Position numbers and translations under genes: made by a program. From assembly GCA_965223095.1 (NCBI GenBank), contig OZ244979.1, positions 1,612,001 to 1,676,000 of the forward strand: DNA of 64,000 bases, read 5' to 3'. Under the pieces are notes generated by a model. It was given only the letters and a program-made list of their open reading frames with translations, did not search any database and was not told the origin of the DNA. Below, piece after piece: positions 50,969 to 59,004 of the stretch. Source of the DNA: J054 sp965223095. Its GTDB lineage: Bacteria; Pseudomonadota; Gammaproteobacteria; Steroidobacterales; GCA-2729495. Position 1 is the first letter of the stretch; the number at the start of each line of letters is the position of its first letter.

Positions 50969-52375
50969 TTAGCTGGATTGTAGCTGGCCTAAGTCCACGG
51001 TCATCCCAGGCTGCGTGAGTTTCACCCAAGGTGCGCCTTCTTTTTTCAGCCGTTTGCTGAATTCCTCCGCGGCATCTTGTTCGCCATGCACCAAACAGAC
51101 TGGTGGTGGTGTTTCGAAGCCGTTGTACCAGCGCGCTAGATCGTCCTGATCACCATGGGCCGAGAGTCCCCCGACGGTGTGGATTTTCGCGGCTACTCGG
51201 ATGCTTTGATGATGAATACGCACATGCTCATGACCATCGACCAACCTGCGGCCAAACGAGCCCTTGGCTTGGTAGCCCACCATGATGACCTGGGTTTGGG
51301 GTCGCCAAAGCTGATGCTTAAAGTGATGAAGAATTCGGCCGCCCGTGCACATGCCGCTGCCGGCAATGACGATGGCGCCACTCTTGATCTCATTGATCTT
51401 GCGCGATTCGTCCGCCGAGCTGGACATCACCAAATTTGGCAGCAGGGGCATTTCGTTGTGCTTGCGTCGCAGCCGGGTTGCGTCTTCATCATAGAGATGC
51501 GGATAGCGCCAGTAAATTTCCGTCGCCTGGATGGCCATGGGGCTGTCCAGAAAAATTTGCCAGTTCTTTAAGTTCCACTCGTCATAATGGCGCCCCAGTT
51601 GATACAAGATTTCTTGACTGCGTCCCACGGCAAAGGCGGGAATCAAAATATTGCCGCGTTCATGATCTGCCGTGGCGATTATTTCCGCGATTTCCTTCAG
51701 CGTTTCGTCGCGATCACGGTGAAAACGACCGCCGTAAGTGCTTTCCATGAGCACTAGGTCTGCCGATTCAATGCTATCCGGATCTCTGAGTATGGGCGTA
51801 TCGTATTGCCCTAAATCGCCGCTAAAAACCAGCTTACGAGTCAAGCCCTCGGCTTTTAATTCGACTTCGACAATGCCCGAGCCGAGGATATGCCCGGCAT
51901 CCCGGAAGCAGACTTTCATCCCCGGGATAATAGGATGGTTCTCGCCATAGCGGAGAGTCTTTAGCTGCTTGCACGCCTGCTCGGCATCTTCAACCGTATA
52001 CAAGGGCTCAAGGGGCGATTTTCCCTGGCGTTGTCGACGTTTGTTTTCTCGCTCGGTGTCGCGTTCGCCCAACTCCGCGGAATCCGCCAGCATGACCCAG
52101 GCAAAATCGCGGCTTGCCTGATGGGTATAGATGGGTCCGGTATAGCCCCGCTTCACCAATAGTGGCAGCCGTCCCGCATGATCAATATGGGCGTGGCTGA
52201 GCACGACGGCATCGAGACTGTGGGGGTCGAAAGGGAATTCTTCGCGATTGCGGACTTTGGACTGGCGTCCGCCCTGGATCATTCCGCAGTCGAGCAGCAC
52301 ACGCTGACCGCCAATATGCAGGATATGGCAGGATCCGGTGACTTCACCGGCGGCCCCGAAAAATTCTATATGCAT
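50969..52375 (-). CDS. MBL-fold beta-CASP RNA-processing exonuclease
   Basis: Protein of 468 residues. The metallo-beta-lactamase motif is SHAHIDHAGRLP (HxHxDH at 61-66), followed by the metal ligand in FRDAGHILGSG and ILIPAFAVGRSQEILYQL. The beta-CASP part has MCTGGRILHHFKH and GYQAKGSFGRRLVDG, and the end is VHGEQDAAEEF. Such enzymes process RNA (RNase J, CPSF-73 type), mostly as endo/exonucleases. There is no signal peptide. It precedes the HerA-like ATPase gene by 23 bases. Confidence 0.93.
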   Translation of the reverse strand: MHIEFFGAAGEVTGSCHILHIGGQRVLLDCGMIQGGRQSKVRNREEFPFDPHSLDAVVLSHAHIDHAGRLPLLVKRGYTGPIYTHQASRDFAWVMLADSAELGERDTERENKRRQRQGKSPLEPLYTVEDAEQACKQLKTLRYGENHPIIPGMKVCFRDAGHILGSGIVEVELKAEGLTRKLVFSGDLGQYDTPILRDPDSIESADLVLMESTYGGRFHRDRDETLKEIAEIIATADHERGNILIPAFAVGRSQEILYQLGRHYDEWNLKNWQIFLDSPMAIQATEIYWRYPHLYDEDATRLRRKHNEMPLLPNLVMSSSADESRKINEIKSGAIVIAGSGMCTGGRILHHFKHQLWRPQTQVIMVGYQAKGSFGRRLVDGHEHVRIHHQSIRVAAKIHTVGGLSAHGDQDDLARWYNGFETPPPVCLVHGEQDAAEEFSKRLKKEGAPWVKLTQPGMTVDLGQLQSS

Positions 52376-52667
52376 CCCAAGCTAGCCTCCGTTGCTGTCT
52401 TATGCCCCCAACCCAAGGCCCGGCGCTCGCCCTAGCTGCCTGACCCGGCTTGGCGTGTCCAAATATCGCTCGCTAATCCCTGTCACTCGATCTTGATGCG
52501 AGCTCTGCTAAACTAGTTAACAGAATTCTACGCAGCTGTCAGCCTAACAAGTCTCGGGCCGCGTGTGCGCCTGCGTCGCAGCCTAGGGGGTAGGTGACCA
52601 GAATTTTTTCGCCGGTGCTGATGCGACCGGATAGTTGTTTTTTTGGGTTAGCCATAGGAGTAAAGCC

Positions 52668-52871
52668 ATGAGTGTTGCGCGTACCACCGAAATCACCGCG
52701 AGTTCTAATAAAAGTTTCGAGGATGCCTTCGAAGCCGGCGTGAAGCGCGGTTGTAAGACGCTGGATAACGTTACTGGCGCATGGATTGCGGATCAGGAAG
52801 CGGTCATTAAAGACGGCAAAATAAAAGAGTACCGCGTGCGCATGAAAATCACCTTCGTGCTGAAGGACTAA
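52668..52871 (+). CDS. Dodecin
   Basis: Small flavin- or CoA-binding protein of 67 residues, ATG 52668 behind AGGAG. It has the full dodecin pattern: VARTTEITASSNKSFEDAFEAGVKRG, TLDNVTGAWIADQEAVIKDGKIKEYRVRMKITFVL. The Trp and Gln of AWIADQ are the flavin-stacking pair. Dodecamers store FMN, FAD or their breakdown products. It is followed by mscL 84 bases on, but probably as a separate unit. Confidence 0.93.
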   Translation: MSVARTTEITASSNKSFEDAFEAGVKRGCKTLDNVTGAWIADQEAVIKDGKIKEYRVRMKITFVLKD

Positions 52872-52955
52872 GTATTGGCTGTAGCTTCTAAGGACCGCGG
52901 CTGAGCGGCGCCGTCGCGCTAGAGAACACTACTCAATCCTAGGGGAGGTTTTTCG

Positions 52956-53375
52956 ATGCTTCAAGAATTTAAAGACTTTGCCATGCGTGGCAATGTTGTT
53001 GATATGGCGGTGGGCATTGTGATCGGCGGTGCTTTTGGCAAGATTGTGTCGTCGTTCGTCAATGACATCATCATGCCCCCCATTGGCAAATTGATGGGTG
53101 GCGTTGATTTTGGGCGTCTATTCATTAACTTAGGCGAGGGTGATTTTGCCAGCCTAGCGGCGGCCGAAGAAGCTGGTGCGCCGGTAATCAAGTACGGGCT
53201 ATTCATTAACAACGTGCTTGATTTCCTCATTGTTGCTTTAGCAATTTTTCTGGTCGTTAGGGCTATGAATAAGTTAAAAAAACAGGAGGAAGAAGTAGCC
53301 GAAGAGCCGCCAGAGCCTGCAGAAGACGTAAAACTGCTGACGGAAATTCGCGACGCTTTGCGTGCCAAGAACTAA
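52956..53375 (+). CDS. mscL: Large-conductance mechanosensitive channel
   Basis: Inner-membrane channel of 139 residues that opens under osmotic downshock. N-terminal amphipathic helix LQEFKDFAMRGNVVDMAVG, TM1 IGGAFGKIVSSFVNDIIMPPIG, a periplasmic loop, TM2 IKYGLFINNVLDFLIVALAIFLVV, and the charged C-terminal helix. Length is typical. GGGGAGG precedes the ATG. Confidence 0.96.
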   Translation: MLQEFKDFAMRGNVVDMAVGIVIGGAFGKIVSSFVNDIIMPPIGKLMGGVDFGRLFINLGEGDFASLAAAEEAGAPVIKYGLFINNVLDFLIVALAIFLVVRAMNKLKKQEEEVAEEPPEPAEDVKLLTEIRDALRAKN

Positions 53376-53437
53376 TCAGCGGAATTCTAATTGGCGCGGA
53401 ATCAGCGCGTCGCAATCATGTAGTAGGGAGATCAATC

Positions 53438-53842
53438 ATGGCAAAACTCGAAACCATTGAGGGCATTGGCCCGGTAAACAGTGAAAAACTGGAGTCCGCG
53501 GGCATCACGAGCTGCGAGAATTTGCTCGAAGCTGGTGGGAACAAGGCTGGCCGCGCTGAAATCGCGAGCAAATCCGGGCTCTCTGAAGCTCAGGTCCTGA
53601 AATTCGTTAATCATGCTGACCTGATGCGCATTAAGGGTATCGGCGGCGAGTACTCAGAGCTTTTGGAGTGTTCGGGGGTTGATTCCGTGCTTGAATTGGC
53701 CCAGCGCAACGCCGCGAACTTAACGGCGAAGATGACCGAAGTAAACGAAGAAAAGAAACTGGTCCGGGCGTTGCCGACGGAGTCTCAAGTAGAAGATTGG
53801 ATCGGCCAGGCGAAGAAATTACCACGCGCGGTTAGTCACTAA
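53438..53842 (+). CDS. DUF4332 helix-hairpin-helix protein
   Basis: Cytoplasmic protein of 134 residues. Two helix-hairpin-helix-like repeats: LETIEGIGPVNSEKLESAGI and LMRIKGIGGEYSELLECSGV, each with a G-I-G turn, as in DUF4332 proteins. These motifs often bind DNA non-specifically; function is not known. A bidirectional terminator follows. Confidence 0.88.
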   Translation: MAKLETIEGIGPVNSEKLESAGITSCENLLEAGGNKAGRAEIASKSGLSEAQVLKFVNHADLMRIKGIGGEYSELLECSGVDSVLELAQRNAANLTAKMTEVNEEKKLVRALPTESQVEDWIGQAKKLPRAVSH

Positions 53843-53856
53843 TTTTTGTTGGTCCC

Positions 53857-53892
53857 AAAAAGCCCGTCACCATAGGTGGCGGGCTTTTTTTA
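53857..53892. terminator. Bidirectional Rho-independent terminator
   Basis: AGCCCGTCACC and GGTGGCGGGCT (one G-U) pair across ATA, with an A run to the left and a T run to the right. It ends the DUF4332 gene on the plus strand and the converging membrane-protein gene on the minus strand. Confidence 0.93.
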
Positions 53893-53968
53893 TCGTCGAG
53901 AGTTAGCTGCTACTCGCCGAAACTAGGTCTAAGAAATCGCGCACTCGGCACTGCCGTGCTGCAGTTTA

Positions 53969-54607
53969 CTAAGAATTGGGAGACGAATTTTTCCGGTAGG
54001 CGCGCCGCCCTGCCAGCTGAATCCCCAAGACCGCGAGTCCGGCAAAAATCAGCAAGGCAATCCAAAATGCTTGCCTTGCTTCGAGAATTTGAAATAAAAG
54101 TCCATGAATTAGGCATAAGGCAAAGCCGAGGTAACTGAGTCGCTGCACTTTCTTCCAGCGTTTTGGGCTGAGTTTGCGCAGTGCCCAATTGTTAGAAATG
54201 CCGAGTAGCACCAGCAGGATCAAGGCCAAGGCAGTGCCAGTGATGGCCCCCCAATTAAAAAATTCGGCGCGTAACCGGGCGGATGGCGCTGCCAGGCTGT
54301 TGGTGACGGCGGCCACATACTCGCCATTCATGGCTTCGAGATTGCCCAAGGCAAAATGAATTAGGCCGACGATTGCGGCCCAGATCCCCAGATCTCGGCG
54401 CGGCAACAGGTTGGCTATGGGCTTGGACGCCGCTAGGCTGCGTCTTGGGCCTATCGTCAGTACGGCTGCATAAAGCAGCAAACACAACCAGGCTGTCGCC
54501 AGACTGCTACGATCTAGGGACCCTGTCGCGGGCCCGACAAACCAGCTGAGCATAAGGGTGCCGAGGGTAACACCGGCCAGTAGCCCATGACGGCGGGCGC
54601 GGGACAT
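53969..54607 (-). CDS. Ferric-reductase-like membrane protein (MsrQ/YedZ type)
   Basis: Protein of 212 residues with about six hydrophobic segments and conserved His in the helices (VGLIHFALG, CLIHGLLFQ) that would bind heme b. RKLSPKRWKKVQRLSYLGFALCLIHG is the typical MsrQ/YedZ block. In MsrPQ it passes electrons to a periplasmic methionine-sulfoxide reductase; MsrP is not in the window. The ATG follows the stop of the SDR gene directly (TAG-ATG). Confidence 0.82.
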   Translation of the reverse strand: MSRARRHGLLAGVTLGTLMLSWFVGPATGSLDRSSLATAWLCLLLYAAVLTIGPRRSLAASKPIANLLPRRDLGIWAAIVGLIHFALGNLEAMNGEYVAAVTNSLAAPSARLRAEFFNWGAITGTALALILLVLLGISNNWALRKLSPKRWKKVQRLSYLGFALCLIHGLLFQILEARQAFWIALLIFAGLAVLGIQLAGRRAYRKNSSPNS

Positions 54608-55399
54608 CTACCAGGGGATCAATCGACCCTCCTCGTAGTTCAAAAATTGTCCATTGTTTTCTAGGGTGATGTCGTCGATTAACTTGAGCATCGCGGTCAC
54701 ACTTTCTTCTGGAGAGATGCCTTGCGGATTCACAAAGCCCGGCGTGGTGTTCACCGTACCGGGTGACAACATCACCGTGCTTACTTCTTGCTTCTTGCTT
54801 TCGAAAGACAAGGTGTACATGAGCATGTTCAGAGCCGCTTTGCTGGCTCGATAGCTATACATCATCGGCATTTTCGGACTTTCGGCAAACGAGCCGGCCT
54901 TACTGGAAAGGATGATGATTTTTTTCTGGCCAGACTGAGCGACATGGGGCATAAATACCGATGCTAGCTTCAGGGGGGCCAAAGCATTGACTTCGAAACT
55001 TTGTCGAGCCATATCAAAATCCACGCCGTCGGCGCGCTTGAAGGCTGATTTATATCTCGGCGTGATGGCCGCGTTACTGAGCAGAATATCGATGGGCTGA
55101 TCGGCATAGCGCTCAGCCAGCGCCTGCATGCCGGCGTGGTCAGTTACATCTAAAGCCTCAACGACGACTTGGCCATCTTCGCTGGCCAGCGCGTTAAGAT
55201 CCTCAGCAGCCTCCGGCTTGCGTGCCGTGGCGATCACGTTCCAATCGCGAGCCGCAAATTGCCGCACAAATTCAAGCCCGATGCCCCGGTTTGCGCCGGT
55301 AATTAAAACCGTGGGACGATCCGCATCCAAGGTTGCGCAGGCCGGGGCGCTAAAGACGCTGATTACCGCAGCCAGTAGTCCGATTATTGTTCGTGTCAT
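54608..55399 (-). CDS. Exported short-chain dehydrogenase/reductase
   Basis: SDR of 263 residues. I start at ATG 55399, with GGAGG 7 bases upstream; the frame extends to 55471 without a site. The N-terminus is a signal peptide (IIGLLAAVISVFSAPACA). SDR motifs: ITGANRGIG, LLSNAAIT, IILSSKAGS and YSYRASKAALN with catalytic Tyr-Lys. It ends where the ferric-reductase-like gene starts. Redox work in the envelope is plausible but the NAD(P) source outside the cytoplasm is unclear. Confidence 0.87.
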   Translation of the reverse strand: MTRTIIGLLAAVISVFSAPACATLDADRPTVLITGANRGIGLEFVRQFAARDWNVIATARKPEAAEDLNALASEDGQVVVEALDVTDHAGMQALAERYADQPIDILLSNAAITPRYKSAFKRADGVDFDMARQSFEVNALAPLKLASVFMPHVAQSGQKKIIILSSKAGSFAESPKMPMMYSYRASKAALNMLMYTLSFESKKQEVSTVMLSPGTVNTTPGFVNPQGISPEESVTAMLKLIDDITLENNGQFLNYEEGRLIPW

Positions 55400-55684
55400 C
55401 AAAGCGCCTCCACCGGCTGTGCTTGTTCGAGATGGATGTTTTGCCACAGTCGAGTTGTGCGAACCCGGCATGGGTCTTGTCTGACCGACTTGTGGTCAAA
55501 GTGCTCGGCTCTTGGCCGTTGCGTTGTAAGATAGACTTGCCATTTGTCGCTGCGTTGCCGCATTCGTCGCCGTTTATGAATCCGGTGCAGCGTTGCGGGC
55601 GAAATAGACCAAATGGACTGCAAGGGTTTAGTCTAGCTGGGTGAGTTGCCAGTTCTTCACGAGCCGCTTTTTGATGTTGATGCC

Positions 55685-56776
55685 ATGAACAGCTCTGATT
55701 CTGCTGGTTTGATAGAGCAATCTGGAAACCCGTTCGCCGCGGAACTCTTGGAGCGCAGCGCGTCGGGTTTCGCCGGCTACGCCGCCAACGCCATGCTAGA
55801 CCGGTGTCCGGATCTTCGCGAGCGCTATCAGCCGGATCCTTTCGCAAACTGGAAAGGCCATATTACGCAACGAATCCTGGAATTGGCCGCCGCAGTCAAC
55901 ACTGGTGAACCCTTGGTGTTTTCATCGCGGGTGATGTGGTCGCGGAAAGCTTTCCTAGCGCGCGGACAAGATGAATCTGACTTGCATACCAGCCTGGTGG
56001 CGCTGCGAGAAGTGTTGTCGGACAATTTGCCGCCGCCCGCCGCGGATGACGTTCTAAGCTATTTGGATCAAGCGATACAGGTATTGTCAACGGCGAATGC
56101 CGAACTGGAAGAGTCCGAACTTGATCCCAGCCGCAGCAACGACCGGATAGCCTTGCGCTACTTACAAAGTGTTTTAGAAGGCAAGGTCGCGCCGGCCATC
56201 GATACGCTGCTGGCGGCGATAAAGGATGGCATGTCCGCCCAAGAAATTTACCTGGATGTGTTGTTGCCGGCGCAACGAGAAATCGGTCGCCTTTGGCATT
56301 TAGGTGATGTGACCGTCGCCGAAGAACATCTGGTGACCTTCGCCACCCAGCGAGCCATGGCGGTGGTGGTGCAATCGGTTCCGCATATCGCCCACAACGG
56401 CAAGACCATGGTAGCCGCGGCCGTCGCGGGCAATGTTCATGATATTGGTCTGCGGGCGGTTAGCGATGTTTTCCAAATGGCGGGCTGGAAAACCATTTTT
56501 CTAGGTTGCGACTTGCCCATGCAAGATCTTCCGGGCACGGTGGCGTTTTTTGAAGCCGATTTATTGGTCTTAACCGCCACGCTCAGTACGCAACTGCCCC
56601 GGACCCGACAGACGATTCGGACAGTGCGCGAGCGCTGCACAAAAGACGTGAAGATTTTGGTTGGCGGCGGCGCTCTGGATGAGGCGCCCAACATTTGGCG
56701 TAAGTTAGGCGCTGACGCTTATAGCTCAACCATCGATGAATCATTGCGGATAGGTAACCAGTTGGTTGGCTTGTAG
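55685..56776 (+). CDS. B12-binding protein with CarH-like light-sensing signature, no MerR domain
   Basis: Protein of 363 residues from ATG 55685 (an upstream TTG at 55646 is possible). Residues about 155-240 form the B12-binding helical cap: GRLWHLGDVTVAEEHL, with Trp204, Glu214 and His215 (Trp-x9-Glu-His). That is the exact W-x9-E-H spacing of CarH photoreceptors. The Rossmann-type B12 domain follows with NVHDIG (His252, lower cobalt ligand). In CarH-type sensors light breaks the Co-C bond of adenosylcobalamin and releases DNA. The MerR DNA-binding head is replaced by about 150 residues of unrelated helical sequence, so the output must be by protein contact. Light sensing is an inference. 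Confidence 0.82.
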   Translation: MNSSDSAGLIEQSGNPFAAELLERSASGFAGYAANAMLDRCPDLRERYQPDPFANWKGHITQRILELAAAVNTGEPLVFSSRVMWSRKAFLARGQDESDLHTSLVALREVLSDNLPPPAADDVLSYLDQAIQVLSTANAELEESELDPSRSNDRIALRYLQSVLEGKVAPAIDTLLAAIKDGMSAQEIYLDVLLPAQREIGRLWHLGDVTVAEEHLVTFATQRAMAVVVQSVPHIAHNGKTMVAAAVAGNVHDIGLRAVSDVFQMAGWKTIFLGCDLPMQDLPGTVAFFEADLLVLTATLSTQLPRTRQTIRTVRERCTKDVKILVGGGALDEAPNIWRKLGADAYSSTIDESLRIGNQLVGL

Positions 56777-57220
56777 ATGTGGCAATACCGTGGCCAAGTC
56801 AGGCCACCGGTTGCGGAGGACACCGCCGAACATGAGGAGTCTGTCTGGGATTATCCTTGGCCGCCCGTCAGCGTCGTCGAAGCGCGCAGAATTCAAGTAT
56901 TTGCTGGACGCAGGCTGCTGGCTGATAGCAGCCAAAGCTTGCGGCTGTTAGAAACTGCCAGTCTGCCGCCGGAAGATGTAGCCCTTGAGTTGTTAAGCCG
57001 AGTATCCATCGACAGTGTTTGTGAGTCGAAAGGTACCCCAGTGTACTGGGCTGTGCGTGATCATGGCGGTCTGTGCCCAGTTGCATGGACTTATCCAGAG
57101 CCTAGAGAGGCTTATGCTGAACTTGCAGATTGCTTTGGCTTTTTGACCCCATCACCTCAGGTTTTGTCGCGGCTGAAAATGTTCGTGCGCAATCAGGCAG
57201 TTTTTACGCCGGTTGGGTAA
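56777..57220 (+). CDS. DUF427-domain protein
   Basis: Protein of 147 residues whose ATG follows the stop of the B12 protein gene with no gap (TAG-ATG), so it is translationally coupled. DUF427 motifs: VWDYPWPPVSVVE, VFAGRRLLADS, LRLLETASLPPEDVAL and CESKGTPVYWAV. The family is a small beta-rich domain of unknown role. The coupling suggests it is the output partner of the B12 sensor. Confidence 0.88.
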   Translation: MWQYRGQVRPPVAEDTAEHEESVWDYPWPPVSVVEARRIQVFAGRRLLADSSQSLRLLETASLPPEDVALELLSRVSIDSVCESKGTPVYWAVRDHGGLCPVAWTYPEPREAYAELADCFGFLTPSPQVLSRLKMFVRNQAVFTPVG

Positions 57221-57280
57221 CGGGCGAGATCTGTGGGCCTTGGAAGGGCGCCGCGGGTGCAAGCGCTTGGTTAGCGTGGG

Positions 57281-58360
57281 CTATTGGCGGTGGCCGCTGG
57301 TCATTGCCTCGACTTGCAGAGCAATCAATTCTAAACCCTTCGCACTGCATGGCGGCAGCTCGCTCGTGCTAGTGCCAATACTCTCGGTACGCGCTCCCCA
57401 GCGCATGACGGCACCGCCACGACTGAGGCCAGCGCCAAATGCGGTGAAGAGTATTAGATCGCCCGGTGCAACCCGCTTAGCGTCCATGGCCTCAGCAAGA
57501 GCAATGGGAATCGATGCGGCCGAAGTATTGCCATAGCGATTGACGTTGACGAATACACGCTGGGGATCAATGGACAGTTTATGACCGACAGCCTCAATAA
57601 TTCGGCCATTGGCTTGATGCGGAATCATTAATTTGACGTCATCAATGGATAATCCAGTCTGTTTTAGCACCGACAAGCTCGACTTTGTCATGCCACGAAC
57701 AGCGCGCCGAAAGATTTCTCGCCCGTCGAACTGTACCGTGATATCGAGCATGTCATGATTTATACGGTCCATGGCGGTCCCGAAATTGGGCACCATTAGA
57801 GCTTCCGCTGCTGCGGCGTCGTTGCCCAGCTCGGCACACAATAGGCCTTCATCGTCACGCCCAGCTTCCATGACCACGGCGCCAGAACCGTCACCAAATA
57901 GCACGGCCGTGTCGCGCTTGGCCCAATCGAGATACCAGGTCAATCGCTCGGCGGCCACGAGCAGTAGTCGACGACTGACGCCCATGCTAATTAAGCCATT
58001 GGCCACCGCGAGCCCGTAAATAAAGCCGCTGCAGCCAACATTCAAATCCATGGCCGCCACATCTTCGATCTGCAGTCTTTTTTGCACCAAGGAGGCGGTA
58101 CTGGGAATGAGTGTTTCTGGACTAACGCTCGCAAATATGAGCGTATCAATGTCGCTGGCTTTAAGTCCGGCTGAGGCAATGGCGCGGCTCGCGGCTAGGT
58201 AGGCCAACTCGCCGCTACCCACATGCGACACGCGACGTTCGCGGATTCCGGTTCTTTCATAAATCCACTCGTCATTCGTGTCCATGATCGTTGATAGGTC
58301 ATGGTTGGTCAGTACGGCGGGGGGGACGCAGTGTCCCCAACCGGTTATTATTGCTGGCAT
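57281..58360 (-). CDS. Beta-ketoacyl-ACP synthase III-like enzyme
   Basis: Protein of 359 residues, longer than housekeeping FabH (about 317). The Cys-His-Asn triad is present: Cys110 (LNVGCSGF), His248 (IPHQAN) and Asn278 (NRYGNTSAAS). The C-terminal tail (GTSTSELPPCSAKGLELIA) extends beyond the standard fold. It likely starts a fatty-acid or secondary-metabolite chain, or condenses acyl groups. It lies on the strand opposite to the B12 and DUF427 genes. Confidence 0.88.
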   Translation of the reverse strand: MPAIITGWGHCVPPAVLTNHDLSTIMDTNDEWIYERTGIRERRVSHVGSGELAYLAASRAIASAGLKASDIDTLIFASVSPETLIPSTASLVQKRLQIEDVAAMDLNVGCSGFIYGLAVANGLISMGVSRRLLLVAAERLTWYLDWAKRDTAVLFGDGSGAVVMEAGRDDEGLLCAELGNDAAAAEALMVPNFGTAMDRINHDMLDITVQFDGREIFRRAVRGMTKSSLSVLKQTGLSIDDVKLMIPHQANGRIIEAVGHKLSIDPQRVFVNVNRYGNTSAASIPIALAEAMDAKRVAPGDLILFTAFGAGLSRGGAVMRWGARTESIGTSTSELPPCSAKGLELIALQVEAMTSGHRQ

Positions 58361-58452
58361 ATAAAGTCCCTCCGACGATACCTTAGCTTAGCAGTATAGT
58401 CCGGTGACGTTGGTTGGCGGTTTAACCCGGTTTGGTGCAATTGCTCAAATGA

Positions 58453-58839
58453 ATGATTTCTGCGTCGATGAATGCGCGGCTGTTTAAGGCCATTGCGACA
58501 TCCGTCGTTATCTATTTGCTGGCGGATGCCCTGTGGAGCTATCTGCTGGGCATGCTCGGTCTGGGTTATTTGCACGCTTTCCTCGCTATGTTTTGCGGTA
58601 TGTTTGCCGGGGGCTATGTAGCGGGGCGAAATTTCATTGCTGTTGCCGTCTTATTGAGTCTCGCGTTTTCGCTATTAACGTACTTTGTGGTTGCCAGGCA
58701 GCGTGAACAAGCCTTATTGGACTTGATTCTGCAGCAACACCCGATGATTTCCATTGGGTCGATCGTCGGGGCGGCCCTTGGTGCCTTGGCCGGTTATCTG
58801 CTTGCCAAGCGTTTGAGTTCCGGTGCGGTTCAAGCATAG
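58453..58839 (+). CDS. Small membrane protein
   Basis: Protein of 128 residues (start at 58453 or ATG 58468). Four hydrophobic segments: IATSVVIYLLADALWSYLLG, LHAFLAMFCGMFAGGYVAG, IAVAVLLSLAFSLLTYFVV and SIGSIVGAALGALAGYLLA. No family recognised. It diverges from the FabH-like gene and converges on the methyltransferase gene. Confidence 0.65.
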   Translation: MISASMNARLFKAIATSVVIYLLADALWSYLLGMLGLGYLHAFLAMFCGMFAGGYVAGRNFIAVAVLLSLAFSLLTYFVVARQREQALLDLILQQHPMISIGSIVGAALGALAGYLLAKRLSSGAVQA

Positions 58840-58932
58840 CCAAGCACTTCTAGCGCAAGGCAAGATTCGTCAGCCGTTTAAGGCGTTGTTCGACCGGGGT
58901 GGACCTGGTCTTAGTGGCGCGCGGCTTATTAT

Positions 58933-58950
58933 CAAGGCCTGTGGGCCTTG
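58933..58950. repeat. Hairpin between convergent genes
   Basis: CAAGGCC and GGCCTTG are exact complements with a four-base loop. It lies between the ends of two convergent genes. There is no T-tract, so terminator activity would be weak. Confidence 0.4.
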
Positions 58951-59004
58951 CGGCCTCGGGATACGCGCCACGGCCAAGAATTATCTCGAAGCTTTAAGCG
59001 TTTA

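Noticed and set aside
55685..57220. MerR-type transcriptional regulator
   Set aside because: The B12 protein has no N-terminal winged helix; the first 150 residues are unrelated helices.
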